In this document: positions 9,283 to 17,541 of the stretch, one piece after another
Position numbering within the stretch: the first letter of the stretch is position 1
Layout: every line of letters begins with the position of its first letter
NCBI GenBank assembly: GCA_023251875.1
Contig: JAHEXY010000005.1
Location: forward strand, 159,113 to 223,112
From: Bacteroidota bacterium
Lineage (GTDB): Bacteria; Bacteroidota; Bacteroidia; JAHEXY01
DNA length: 64,000 nt
Reading direction: 5' to 3'
Made by a program: the position numbers and the translations under genes
The notes under the pieces: model-generated
The model's input: the letters and a program-made list of their open reading frames with translations, nothing else
What the model was told of the DNA's origin: nothing
Databases searched by the model: none

Positions 9283-9375
9283 TTTTATATAAGAAATGAT
9301 TCGAAGCTGTAAAATTACAAAAAATGCAGCAAGTAAAGCGCTAAATACTAACTTTGAACAAATTTATTTTAGCAT

Positions 9376-12300
9376 ATGAAGCAAAGTATATTCCTTACCC
9401 TATCCTTATTTTTCGGCAGTATAAATTTTTTATATGCCCAAACAACCTATCCAGTTGCCGGCATAGCATCAAAAGAAAAAGACATAGTATATTATGCATT
9501 TACTCATGCTACTATTTTTATAGATTACCAAACTACTATTACTGATGCAACATTATTGATTCATGATGGTAAAATTGTGGATGTTGGAAAAGACATAAAA
9601 CTTCCAGCAGGCACTAAAATATACGATTTAAAAGGGAAATATATTTATCCTTCATTTATTGATTTAGATACTCAGTATGGTATGCCTGCTGTGCAAAAGT
9701 CAGGACAAAGAAATGGCCCACAATACGACAGCAATAAAGATGGTGCTTATGGATGGAATCAAGCCATTAAGCCAGAAATAGAAGCTTCAACTTTATTTTC
9801 TGCAAATACAAAAGAGGCCGAAGGATTTAGAAAAAATGGATTTGGCACTGTGCTTACTTTTCAACATGATGGTATTGCCAGAGGAACTTCTACACTTGTA
9901 AGTTTGGCCGATGGAAAAGAAAATGATTTGATTTTATTGAACCATGCCTCTGCAAATTATTCTTTTAGTAAAGGCAGCTCAACACAATCTTACCCAACTT
10001 CTCAAATGGGTGCAATTGCCTTGTTAAGGCAAACGTATTATGACGCAAAAAGCCTCTCCCCAGCCCTCTCCAAAGGAGTGGGAGGAAAGACACTTTCTAA
10101 TATTGGTCAGGAGGTGAATTTATCTCTTGATGCATGGAATGCAAGTCAGCAGTTGCCCCAAATATTTGAAGTAAATTCTCAACTAGAAGCTTTGCGTGCA
10201 GATAAAATTGGAGATGAATTTGGCCTGCAATATATTTTAAAAGGATCGGGAAGAGAATACGAACGCATGGATGAAATAAAAAATACCAAAGCCGCATTTA
10301 TAATTCCATTGAACTTTCCTAAAGTATATGATGTGGATGACATGTATGATGCGCAAAATATTTCTTTGGCAGAAATGAAAAATTGGGAATTAGCGCCTAC
10401 CAATCCTGCTGCACTTGAAAAAAATAATATTCAATTTGCTTTTACCTCTGCAGGAATTGATAATGCAGATTTCTTGAAAAACATTTGTAAAGCAATTAAA
10501 AATGGCTTATCGCAAACGCAAGCACTGAAAGCAATAACTTATACTCCCGCTCAATTGATTCATGCCGAACAAATGGTAGGAAGTTTGAAAAAGGGAATGT
10601 TAGCAGATTTCATTATTACATCTGATTCTGTTTTCAAAGAAAAAACAATTCTCTACGAAAACTGGGTGCAAGGCAAACAATATATTATTAATGATGATAA
10701 TAAAATTGATTTGCGAGGTACTTATCAACTTGCCGTGGGAAATAAAAAATACAAATTGGAAGTAAAAGGAGAATTAGAAAGTTTTCAGGCAACTATTTTT
10801 GTAAAGGATACGATCAAAGTTCCTGCTTCATTAAGTTTAAATAGAAACATTATTAAACTTAATCTTGTTCCTGCTAAAGATTCTGTTCAGCAAACAACAA
10901 GGCTTGTAGGTTATGTAGATTTTAATAATTCTGCCAATTGGAAGGGCTCAGGTGAATTATTTAATGGAGATACAATAAAATGGATGGCACATAAAGTTTC
11001 TGAATTTAAAGAAGAAGCAAAAAAAGATACAGCCAAGACTAAAATCACAAAACAAGAAATTGGAAAAGTATATTACCCTTTTATTGCTTACGGCAATGAA
11101 GCTTTGCCTCAGCAAGAAACCGTTTTAATTAAAAATGCCACCGTATGGACAAACGAAACAGATGGCATTTTATCTAACACAGATGTGCTCATTCAAAATG
11201 GAAAAATTGCTGCTGTTGGAAAAAACCTAGCAACACCTGCAAATGCAAAAACAATTGATGGCACAGGGAAAAATCTTACTTCGGGTATTATTGACGAACA
11301 TTCTCATATTGCCATTAGCAATGGCGTAAACGAAATGGGACAAAGTATAACATCCGAGGTTAGAATAGGTGATGTGATCAATTCTGAAGACATCAATATC
11401 TATCGACAACTATCCGGAGGTGTTACAAGCTCACAATTGTTGCATGGTTCTGCTAATCCCATTGGGGGGCAATCGGCCATTATCAAATTACGTTGGGGAC
11501 AATCTCCCGAAAAAATGAAATTTGAAGGAGCCGATGGTTTTATCAAATTTGCATTGGGCGAAAATGTAAAGCAATCAAACTTTGGAGATAATTTTACAAT
11601 ACGTTATCCGCAAACACGCATGGGCGTTGAGCAAACGTATTATGATGCATTTATACGTGCTAAGGAATATGAAAAAGAGTGGAAAACCTACAATGCTTTA
11701 GCATCTGCACAAAAACAATCAATTGCTTCTCCAAGAAAAGATTTAGAACTTGATGCGCTTGTAGAAATTCTCAATAAAAAGAGATTTATTACCTGCCATT
11801 CTTATGTGCAATCAGAAATAAATATGCTCATGCATGTTGGAGATTCTATAGGTTTTCAAGTGAATACTTTTACGCATATTTTAGAAGGTTATAAAGTAGC
11901 AGATAAAATGAAAGCACGAAATATTGGTGGTTCTACTTTTTCAGATTGGTGGGCCTATAAGTTTGAAGTGTATGAGGCAATTCCATACAATGCTTACATC
12001 ATGGATAAAGTGGGAGTTGTAACAGCGATCAATTCTGATGATGCAGAAATGGGAAGAAGACTTAATCAAGAAGCGGCAAAAACAATTAAGTATGGTGGTT
12101 TAACAGAAGAAGAAGCTGTGAAACTCGTAACATTAAACCCTGCAAAATTATTACACATTGATAATAGAGTAGGAAGTATTAAGGTAGGCAAAGATGCTGA
12201 TGTAGTGTTGTGGTCAGATAATCCATTATCCATTTATGCCAAAGTAGAAAAAACTTTTGTTGATGGTATTTGTTATTACGATATAGACAAAGACAAACAA

Positions 12301-12432
12301 ATGCGTGAAGCCATACAAAAAGAACAAGCGCGTTTAATTCAAAAAATGTTACTTGCTAAAAAGAACGGAGAACCTACGCAAAAAGCAGAAAAGAAAGAGG
12401 ATACTGTTTTTCATTGTGAGGAAATAAATTAA
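9376..12432 (+). CDS. Secreted tandem amidohydrolase family protein
   Basis: A 1018-residue exported protein (signal peptide ending about LYAQ, residue 22) with two metal-dependent hydrolase domains. The second (from ~residue 580) keeps the metal-site motifs of the imidazolonepropionase-like group: DEHSH, FITCHSY, FTHILEGY and a late INSDDAEMG aspartate. The first (from ~25) starts normally but has PSFIDLDTQYG where an HxH motif is expected, so it is probably non-catalytic. A dispersed intergenic repeat sits in frame near residues 227-237. A TAACTTTG -7 box is at 9349-9356, without a clear -33. The substrate is unknown; a cyclic amide or peptide is plausible. Confidence 0.85.
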   Translation: MKQSIFLTLSLFFGSINFLYAQTTYPVAGIASKEKDIVYYAFTHATIFIDYQTTITDATLLIHDGKIVDVGKDIKLPAGTKIYDLKGKYIYPSFIDLDTQYGMPAVQKSGQRNGPQYDSNKDGAYGWNQAIKPEIEASTLFSANTKEAEGFRKNGFGTVLTFQHDGIARGTSTLVSLADGKENDLILLNHASANYSFSKGSSTQSYPTSQMGAIALLRQTYYDAKSLSPALSKGVGGKTLSNIGQEVNLSLDAWNASQQLPQIFEVNSQLEALRADKIGDEFGLQYILKGSGREYERMDEIKNTKAAFIIPLNFPKVYDVDDMYDAQNISLAEMKNWELAPTNPAALEKNNIQFAFTSAGIDNADFLKNICKAIKNGLSQTQALKAITYTPAQLIHAEQMVGSLKKGMLADFIITSDSVFKEKTILYENWVQGKQYIINDDNKIDLRGTYQLAVGNKKYKLEVKGELESFQATIFVKDTIKVPASLSLNRNIIKLNLVPAKDSVQQTTRLVGYVDFNNSANWKGSGELFNGDTIKWMAHKVSEFKEEAKKDTAKTKITKQEIGKVYYPFIAYGNEALPQQETVLIKNATVWTNETDGILSNTDVLIQNGKIAAVGKNLATPANAKTIDGTGKNLTSGIIDEHSHIAISNGVNEMGQSITSEVRIGDVINSEDINIYRQLSGGVTSSQLLHGSANPIGGQSAIIKLRWGQSPEKMKFEGADGFIKFALGENVKQSNFGDNFTIRYPQTRMGVEQTYYDAFIRAKEYEKEWKTYNALASAQKQSIASPRKDLELDALVEILNKKRFITCHSYVQSEINMLMHVGDSIGFQVNTFTHILEGYKVADKMKARNIGGSTFSDWWAYKFEVYEAIPYNAYIMDKVGVVTAINSDDAEMGRRLNQEAAKTIKYGGLTEEEAVKLVTLNPAKLLHIDNRVGSIKVGKDADVVLWSDNPLSIYAKVEKTFVDGICYYDIDKDKQMREAIQKEQARLIQKMLLAKKNGEPTQKAEKKEDTVFHCEEIN
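10052..10085. repeat. CCTCTCC palindromic repeat, copy inside a coding sequence
   Basis: GCCTCTCCCCAGCCCTCTCC followed by AAAGGAGTGGGAGG forms an imperfect palindrome of the same type seen between genes at 19578, 36133 and 60099. Here it is read in frame as SLSPALSKGVGG within the amidohydrolase, so it adds about eleven or twelve residues without breaking the frame. Confidence 0.7.
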
Positions 12433-12467
12433 AAACACGAAAATTTGAAAAGCGCTCACAGTAATTT

Positions 12468-12498
12468 TTGTATTTAAAGTAACAAAATATTACTTTTG
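12468..12498 (+). promoter_or_regulatory. Bacteroidota-type promoter for the small lipoprotein
   Basis: TTG at 12468-12470, 20 bases, then TACTTTTG at 12491-12498. This is a complete TTG-N20-TAnnTTTG match, 36 bases upstream of the ATG at 12535. Confidence 0.65.
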
Positions 12499-12534
12499 TG
12501 TTAATTATTAATTACAAATCTTAATCTTATTAAT

Positions 12535-12972
12535 ATGAATTTAAAAAAGAGTTTTTTTATTCTTGCCTTAGTTATTCCATTCTTGTTCTCAGGATGTGCT
12601 AGAAAAGGATGTACTGATACGAATAGTACAAATTATGATGCTTCTGCGAAAACAGATGATGGCACATGCGAGTATGAAGGATCTGTTGTAATGTGGTATG
12701 CAAAAGATGTTTCAGAAGGATTAACAAGTATCGGGTCAACGTCATTAACATTTTATGTTGATGGAGAAATTGTAGGATCAACGGCAACTTCTGTGTATTG
12801 GACAAGCGCCCCAGATTGTGGGCAAAATGGTTCTATTACGATAACTAAAAATTTAGGAATTGCAACTAATAAATCTTATTCATATAGTGTGGTAGATGAA
12901 TATGGCGATGAATGGTGGTCCGGGACTTTAAATTTTACTGGGAATACCTGTTTTGCCTTGCAATTAGATTAA
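12535..12972 (+). CDS. Small secreted lipoprotein with a CTD..NYD..A..DDGTC motif
   Basis: A 145-residue protein with a lipoprotein signal peptide: a hydrophobic core and the lipobox LFSGC (Cys 20). The mature N-terminus has CTDTNSTNYDASAKTDDGTCEYE, a cysteine-bracketed calcium-loop-like motif frequent in secreted Bacteroidota proteins. The remainder looks like a small beta domain. It has its own promoter and a strong terminator and so is probably monocistronic. The function is unknown. Confidence 0.8.
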   Translation: MNLKKSFFILALVIPFLFSGCARKGCTDTNSTNYDASAKTDDGTCEYEGSVVMWYAKDVSEGLTSIGSTSLTFYVDGEIVGSTATSVYWTSAPDCGQNGSITITKNLGIATNKSYSYSVVDEYGDEWWSGTLNFTGNTCFALQLD

Positions 12973-12997
12973 ACTATTTACGAATGACTTTACTTCC

Positions 12998-13034
12998 ATA
13001 GGCGCTAGGCTTCTGTCTAGCGCCTATTTTTTTT
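12998..13034 (+). terminator. Rho-independent terminator
   Basis: A perfect 11-bp stem, ATAGGCGCTAG (12998-13008) with CTAGCGCCTAT (13017-13027), an eight-base loop and a run of T follow the lipoprotein gene. Confidence 0.9.
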
Positions 13035-13077
13035 AAAATCTACCTTTCTAACCCAATAGACTTACAATCCCTTTGTA

Positions 13078-13108
13078 TTGTCTAAATGCCATTGATTTGG
13101 TAACTTTA
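13078..13108 (+). promoter_or_regulatory. Probable promoter of the antitoxin/PIN toxin operon
   Basis: TTG at 13078-13080, 20 bases, then TAACTTTA at 13101-13108. The -7 element differs from TAnnTTTG only in the last base. It lies 15 bases before the antitoxin ATG. Confidence 0.5.
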
Positions 13109-13123
13109 TAAAAAACAATTGAA

Positions 13124-13357
13124 ATGAGACCACAAATTACATCTACTTATAATTACAGAAATGTGCTTTCCATCATAAATCAGCTGCCTGAAAAAGATAA
13201 GGATAAACTGTTTTTTTCTTTGAAAAACGAACGCTTAAAAGCATTGCTTTCAAAACTAAGAGAATCCCTTAAAAATTTCCCATTAAGTTTTGAAGAAATT
13301 ACTGCTGAAGTAGAAAAAGTAAGAGCAAAACGCTATGCGAATAAATCAAGGAAGTAG
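13124..13357 (+). CDS. Probable antitoxin of a PIN-domain toxin-antitoxin pair
   Basis: A 77-residue basic, helical protein whose C-terminus is charged (EITAEVEKVRAKRYANKSRK), as expected for an antitoxin tail that wraps a toxin. It overlaps the PIN toxin ORF by 23 bases, the usual translational coupling. I do not see a clear DNA-binding fold, so the role is assigned by size, overlap and partner. Confidence 0.65.
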   Translation: MRPQITSTYNYRNVLSIINQLPEKDKDKLFFSLKNERLKALLSKLRESLKNFPLSFEEITAEVEKVRAKRYANKSRK

Positions 13358-13745
13358 AATTGTTATCGATACCAATGTTTGGATAAGCTTCTTGATTGGA
13401 AAGTATGTTGAAGAGCTAGAACAAAAAATTCTTGAAAAGAATCTTGTTATTTTATATTCATCAGCCTTACTTGCCGAAATTGAAGAGGTATTAGCCCGTC
13501 CGAAATTTAGAAAATATTTCCACGAACGAGAACTAGATATTATAACCGAAATATTTAAAACTACAGGAGAAAAAATACAAGTTAAATCTAAAGTAAATGC
13601 TTGTCGTGATGCAAAAGACAATTTTCTTCTTGCTTAATGCAAAGATGGTAAAGCAAATTATTTAATCTCGGGAGATTTAGATTTACTAGACTTAAAAATA
13701 TTTGAGGATACTAATATTATAAACTATAAAAATTTTATCGAATAA
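13335..13745 (+). pseudogene. PIN-domain toxin (COG1569 type) interrupted by an in-frame stop
   Basis: The frame opens with SRIVIDTNVWISFL, the first PIN acidic site (D12), and runs through LLAEIEEVLARPKFRKYF to CRDAKDNFLLA, then meets TAA at 13635-13637. Reading on in the same frame gives CKDGKANYLISGDLDLLDL and a natural stop at 13743-13745. This tail holds the conserved GDxDLL acidic motif of the family. With a sense codon at the TAA the protein would be a normal ~136 residues. The toxin is therefore probably inactive, unless the stop is a base error or is read through. Confidence 0.85.
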
Positions 13746-13829
13746 TTTTAAGTAAGCATAGCTAGAATTGAAAAAAAAAATTTGCAATGGCATAACTATT
13801 GTTTATAAGTAAGTTTTTAAATCTCCATT

Positions 13830-14621
13830 ATGAACAAAAAATATCATCTTTTCTTTCTCTCATCCATATTGTGTTTCTTTCTATACTCTTATGTTTTTCC
13901 ACAATCCAATAAAAACATGTGCGAATATAAAATTATGGAACAAAAAAGAACAGATACGCTTTATTCTAGTTCTGAGTTTGATCAAGAAGTTAATTATTTG
14001 GTAATGGAAGTCAAGAAACCTGTTTTTCTTTCAAAGGACACTTCTCAAATTTTATTGGTAAACAATACAATAAAAGAAATTACGGATAGAGATGTAAGTG
14101 GCTATCTAGGAATCTCAAAAGGAGATAGTGTTATAGGTTATCCGGAAGAATACTATGTAAGCTATCCCATACTTAATAAAGGCAATAAATTTTTAAGTAT
14201 TGTTTTTAATATCTATGAAAGTTCGGGAGGAGGTGGAAATGGATATTCATCTGGTTTTTATCCGATAACATTTGATTTAGTCAATAAAAAAATATTGGAA
14301 ATCGATGATATAATTGATTCCGTTTTTTATGAACAATTTGATTCACTAGTAAATAAGAAAATAGAAAATTTAGTGGATGAAGAAGCAATTAAAGATAGTT
14401 TTGCAGATAACTATGAATATATAGAAGCTAAAAAACAACAATTACTAGATAACTGGGGTGAGTCTTTTGATAAAACAAAAAGGTTTGCTTTAAACGAAAA
14501 AAATCTATTACTGTATATCAATTTTGGAGAGTCTCATTATAGCTATGATGAGGAAATAAAAATACCTGTTAAAGAATGCCTGCCCTATTTAAGAAAAATT
14601 TTTGTTGACTTGATAGAATAA
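13830..14621 (+). CDS. Exported DUF3298/RsiV-like protein
   Basis: A 263-residue protein with an N-terminal signal sequence (hydrophobic residues ~6-24). The C-terminal two thirds match the DUF3298 pattern seen in RsiV: a glycine-rich NGYSSGFYPITFDLVNKKILEIDDII and a final LLLYINFGESHYSYDEEIKIPVKECLPYL segment. Related domains bind lysozyme in RsiV, but no sigma factor is nearby. The function is unknown. Confidence 0.6.
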   Translation: MNKKYHLFFLSSILCFFLYSYVFPQSNKNMCEYKIMEQKRTDTLYSSSEFDQEVNYLVMEVKKPVFLSKDTSQILLVNNTIKEITDRDVSGYLGISKGDSVIGYPEEYYVSYPILNKGNKFLSIVFNIYESSGGGGNGYSSGFYPITFDLVNKKILEIDDIIDSVFYEQFDSLVNKKIENLVDEEAIKDSFADNYEYIEAKKQQLLDNWGESFDKTKRFALNEKNLLLYINFGESHYSYDEEIKIPVKECLPYLRKIFVDLIE

Positions 14622-14653
14622 TTTTTTAATAAAAATACTTGTTAAGTTTTCGG

Positions 14654-14685
14654 TTGTATTTATATAATAGCGTTTGCTACTTTTG
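14654..14685 (+). promoter_or_regulatory. Promoter and inverted repeat ahead of ada
   Basis: TTG at 14654-14656, 21 bases, then TACTTTTG at 14678-14685. The -7 box lies within an inverted repeat TGCTAC (14675-14680) and GTAGCA (14688-14693), which abuts the first ATG and could be an operator. Confidence 0.55.
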
Positions 14686-14693
14686 TTGTAGCA

Positions 14694-15749
14694 ATGAAAT
14701 TAACAGCCAATATAATGTATAAAGCCCTTGTAGAGAAAGATGTTTCTTTCGAAGGCATTTTTTATGCAGGTATAAAAACTACGGGTATTTTTTGCAGACC
14801 AAGCTGTACCGCCAGAAAACCCAAACCTGAAAATGTTGAATATTTTGAAACATCAAAAGATGCTATTTTAAATGGATACAGAGCTTGTAAAGTTTGTAAC
14901 CCCTTAATTAATGTTGGATCAAGTCCTGATTTTATTAAAATCATTATCGCGAAAATAAATGCTGATCCATCAACAAAAATAAAAGACTACGATTTAGTGA
15001 AATTAGGAATTGAGCCTAACAGAGTAAGAAGATGGTTTAAAGCACAACACGGTATCACATTTCAATCCTACCAAAGAATGATGAGAATAAATAATGCATA
15101 CAAGCAATTAGCAGATGGCAACAAAGTAACCGAAGCGGCTTTCGAAAATGGTTACGAATCCATCAGTGGATTTTCTACTGCCTATCAAAATTTATTTGAT
15201 GAGGCGCCATCTAAGAGTAAAGTAACTTCTATAATAAATATTACAAAGCTCACCACTCCAATTGGTCCTATGTATGCTTGCGCCAATGCAGAAGGAATTT
15301 GTTTGTTAGAATTTACCGATAGTAGAATGTTGGAATTTGAATTCAAAGAATTGAAGCGTTTATTAAAAGCAAAAATTATTTATGGTGAGAATAAACATTT
15401 TGAAAACCTGAACCTGCAATTACAAGAATATTTTGAAGGCAAAAGAAAAGAATTTAATCTTCCTTTAGTAACACCTGGAACAGCATTTCAAAATCAAGTA
15501 TGGAAGAGTTTATTAGAAATTCCTTACGGAAAAACTATTTCATATAAACAGCAATCTATTAAATTAAATAACCTCAAAGGTATACGTGCAGTTGCAAAAG
15601 CCAATGGATGTAACAGAATTGCCATTGTTGTTCCCTGCCACAGGGTTATTGGAGAGAATGGAAATTTAACCGGCTATGCGGGTGGTTTGTGGCGAAAAAA
15701 GTGGCTCCTTGATTTTGAGAGCAAACAAGGGAGTTTAAAATTTTTGTAA
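14694..15749 (+). CDS. ada: Ada: methyl-phosphotriester sensor, AraC-type activator and O6-methylguanine-DNA methyltransferase
   Basis: A 351-residue three-domain alkylation-damage response protein. The N-terminal zinc domain has GIFCRPSCTARKP (C34, C38) and RACKVC (~65-68), the methyl-accepting cysteine set. The middle has an AraC-type helix-turn-helix (~residues 95-165). The C-terminal methyltransferase has the active-site VPCHRVIGENGNLTGYAGG. The promoter at 14654-14685 predicts transcription starting near 14690. Translation from this ATG would be nearly leaderless, and the second ATG at 14715, which begins MYKALVEKD as in relatives, is an equally good start. Confidence 0.95.
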   Translation: MKLTANIMYKALVEKDVSFEGIFYAGIKTTGIFCRPSCTARKPKPENVEYFETSKDAILNGYRACKVCNPLINVGSSPDFIKIIIAKINADPSTKIKDYDLVKLGIEPNRVRRWFKAQHGITFQSYQRMMRINNAYKQLADGNKVTEAAFENGYESISGFSTAYQNLFDEAPSKSKVTSIINITKLTTPIGPMYACANAEGICLLEFTDSRMLEFEFKELKRLLKAKIIYGENKHFENLNLQLQEYFEGKRKEFNLPLVTPGTAFQNQVWKSLLEIPYGKTISYKQQSIKLNNLKGIRAVAKANGCNRIAIVVPCHRVIGENGNLTGYAGGLWRKKWLLDFESKQGSLKFL

Positions 15750-15876
15750 GCCTCCATCAATAAATTTCCCCATCCATCCTTCTATTTACCTCATTCGTCA
15801 GCAATTCATTTCTTAGCCTACTGCATCTCCATACATTTGTTTCATCAAATAATAATCAATAATTAAAACAAATTGT

Positions 15877-16263
15877 ATGGAAACGTTGAACTATCAAGAC
15901 AAATCAAAAACAATAAGCTGGATCATGTTAGGAATTGCATTTATTTGTATAGCAGTATTTCATTTTTTTCATGAACCATCATGGTTGATGTTTGCATTAA
16001 TGGGAATGGTATTTTTTATTTCGGGCGTATTAAGATGGTCGTATTATTCTTACTCTTTTAATTCTAATAACCCAATGTCAGAAGGAATGTATGTTAGAGA
16101 TAGAATCTCTCGAAAAATATTTGCAGGAAGTTTATTGCTAGGATTAGGAATTGGAAAACTCTTAGGCTTTACTTCAGAAGGATTATTTATTGGAATGGGA
16201 ATTGGGTTTTTATTAAAAGCATTATTCCCATTATTATCTATGCAAAAAGAAGAATATAAATAA
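15877..16263 (+). CDS. Small integral membrane protein, unknown function
   Basis: A 128-residue hydrophobic protein with two helices at the N-terminus (residues ~14-50) and two near the C-terminus (~85-120), joined by a polar loop with RDRISRKIFAG. I do not recognise the family. It stands alone between ada and a MITE-like element. Confidence 0.6.
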   Translation: METLNYQDKSKTISWIMLGIAFICIAVFHFFHEPSWLMFALMGMVFFISGVLRWSYYSYSFNSNNPMSEGMYVRDRISRKIFAGSLLLGLGIGKLLGFTSEGLFIGMGIGFLLKALFPLLSMQKEEYK

Positions 16264-16294
16264 TTGTACTTTCGCTAGCAGCATTTGAATTTTT

Positions 16295-16510
16295 AAAACC
16301 ACATAGAAACATAGTTTTATGTGCAGGGCATGGGTTTTTATAGAACAGTAAAATATTGAGGGTAGAGTTATGGAAAGAAAAATAAATTTTTAAACATAGA
16401 GCAGAAGCGAAGCTTCTATTCTATATGAAGCTATAGCAATCTTGCTAAGTGGGAAATATTCTTGAATTGCTGAAATTAAATAATTAAATCTTATGTATCT
16501 ATGTGGTTAA
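16295..16510. mobile_element. MITE-like element with inverted ends (copy 2)
   Basis: The left end AACCACATAGAAACATAG (16297-16314) is matched by an inverted right end, TTATGTATCTATGTGGTT (16491-16508). The ends match the element at 8245-8402. The inner motif ATTTTTAAACATAG is at 16385-16398. The interior also holds small hairpins (AGAAGCGAAGCTTCT) and no ORF. It ends just ahead of the ABC transporter gene and so forms its upstream region. Confidence 0.6.
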
Positions 16511-16555
16511 TAATTTATGCATAAAAATCATAGAATATATTTTAAATACAATAAA

Positions 16556-17482
16556 ATGATAACAGTAAACAACCTAAAAAAAACATACGGAAATGTTGAG
16601 GCATTAAAAGGAATTAATTTATCAATTTCCCAGGGTGAGTTTTACGGCTTGCTTGGCCCAAATGGCGCAGGGAAATCAACGACCATTAGCATTATGAGTA
16701 CTATTCTTAAGGCGGATGCAGGTAATGTTCAAATCGATAATATGGAATTAGGCACTAATGCACAAGCCTGTAAAAAAATAATTGGTGTAGTGCCTCAAGA
16801 AATTGCCTTATACAGTAAACTTTCTGCGTATGAAAATTTACTCTTTTGGGGAAATTTATACAATGTTGAATCATCTGTATTAAAAGATAGAATTGATCAA
16901 ACACTTCACATGATGGGTTTGTATGATAGAAGAAATGACATAATTAAAAATTATTCAGGAGGGATGAAACGTAGAATCAATATTGCTTCTGCATTGCTAC
17001 ATACTCCGAAAATATTATTTATGGATGAACCTACCGTGGGGATTGATCCTCAAAGTAGAAACTTAATTTTTGAAGTTGTTGAAAAATTACATAAAGATGG
17101 AATGACCATTGTGTACACCACGCATTATATGGAAGAAGCAGAGCGTTTTTGCAATCGTGTGGGAATTATTGATAATGGACAAATTGTTGCTGAAGGTTCT
17201 TTACAAGATTTAAGAACCAGCAGCGGAATAAAAGAAAATATTTTAATTCGTTATGCCTCTATTTCAAAAGAACAAATAGAAAAATTTTCTGAACGCATGC
17301 AAGCGGTAATTAATCAAGAAGAAAAAACGATTCAATATCCCACAACAGCATTAAAATCTGATTTGCCTAAAATTATTATTGCTTGCAGTGATTTAGGCCT
17401 TGAGATTACTCAAATTGATATTCAAAAAGTAAGTCTCGAAACTATTTTTCTGAAACTAACCGGAAAACAATTGAGAGATTAG
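16556..17482 (+). CDS. ABC transporter ATP-binding protein (drug/antibiotic exporter type)
   Basis: A 308-residue ATPase from the ATG at 16556. An ATG at 16517 would add 13 residues that lack family similarity and lie just past the MITE-like element. Motifs: GLLGPNGAGKST (Walker A), VPQEIALY (Q-loop), NYSGGMKRRINIASALLHTPKILFMDEPTVGIDPQSR (signature and Walker B) and TTHYMEEAERFC (H-loop). This is the CcmA/DrrA-like class. The permease follows after 59 bases and forms the same exporter. Confidence 0.92.
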   Translation: MITVNNLKKTYGNVEALKGINLSISQGEFYGLLGPNGAGKSTTISIMSTILKADAGNVQIDNMELGTNAQACKKIIGVVPQEIALYSKLSAYENLLFWGNLYNVESSVLKDRIDQTLHMMGLYDRRNDIIKNYSGGMKRRINIASALLHTPKILFMDEPTVGIDPQSRNLIFEVVEKLHKDGMTIVYTTHYMEEAERFCNRVGIIDNGQIVAEGSLQDLRTSSGIKENILIRYASISKEQIEKFSERMQAVINQEEKTIQYPTTALKSDLPKIIIACSDLGLEITQIDIQKVSLETIFLKLTGKQLRD

Positions 17483-17541
17483 GGTTAGTTCAAAGTTTAA
17501 GGTTTGAAATTATTATCAATAATAAATTTAAAATATAAAAC

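Noticed and set aside
11465..11471. G6 run in the amidohydrolase as a second phase-variable tract
   Set aside because: The frame is intact on both sides and six bases is short for slippage switching.
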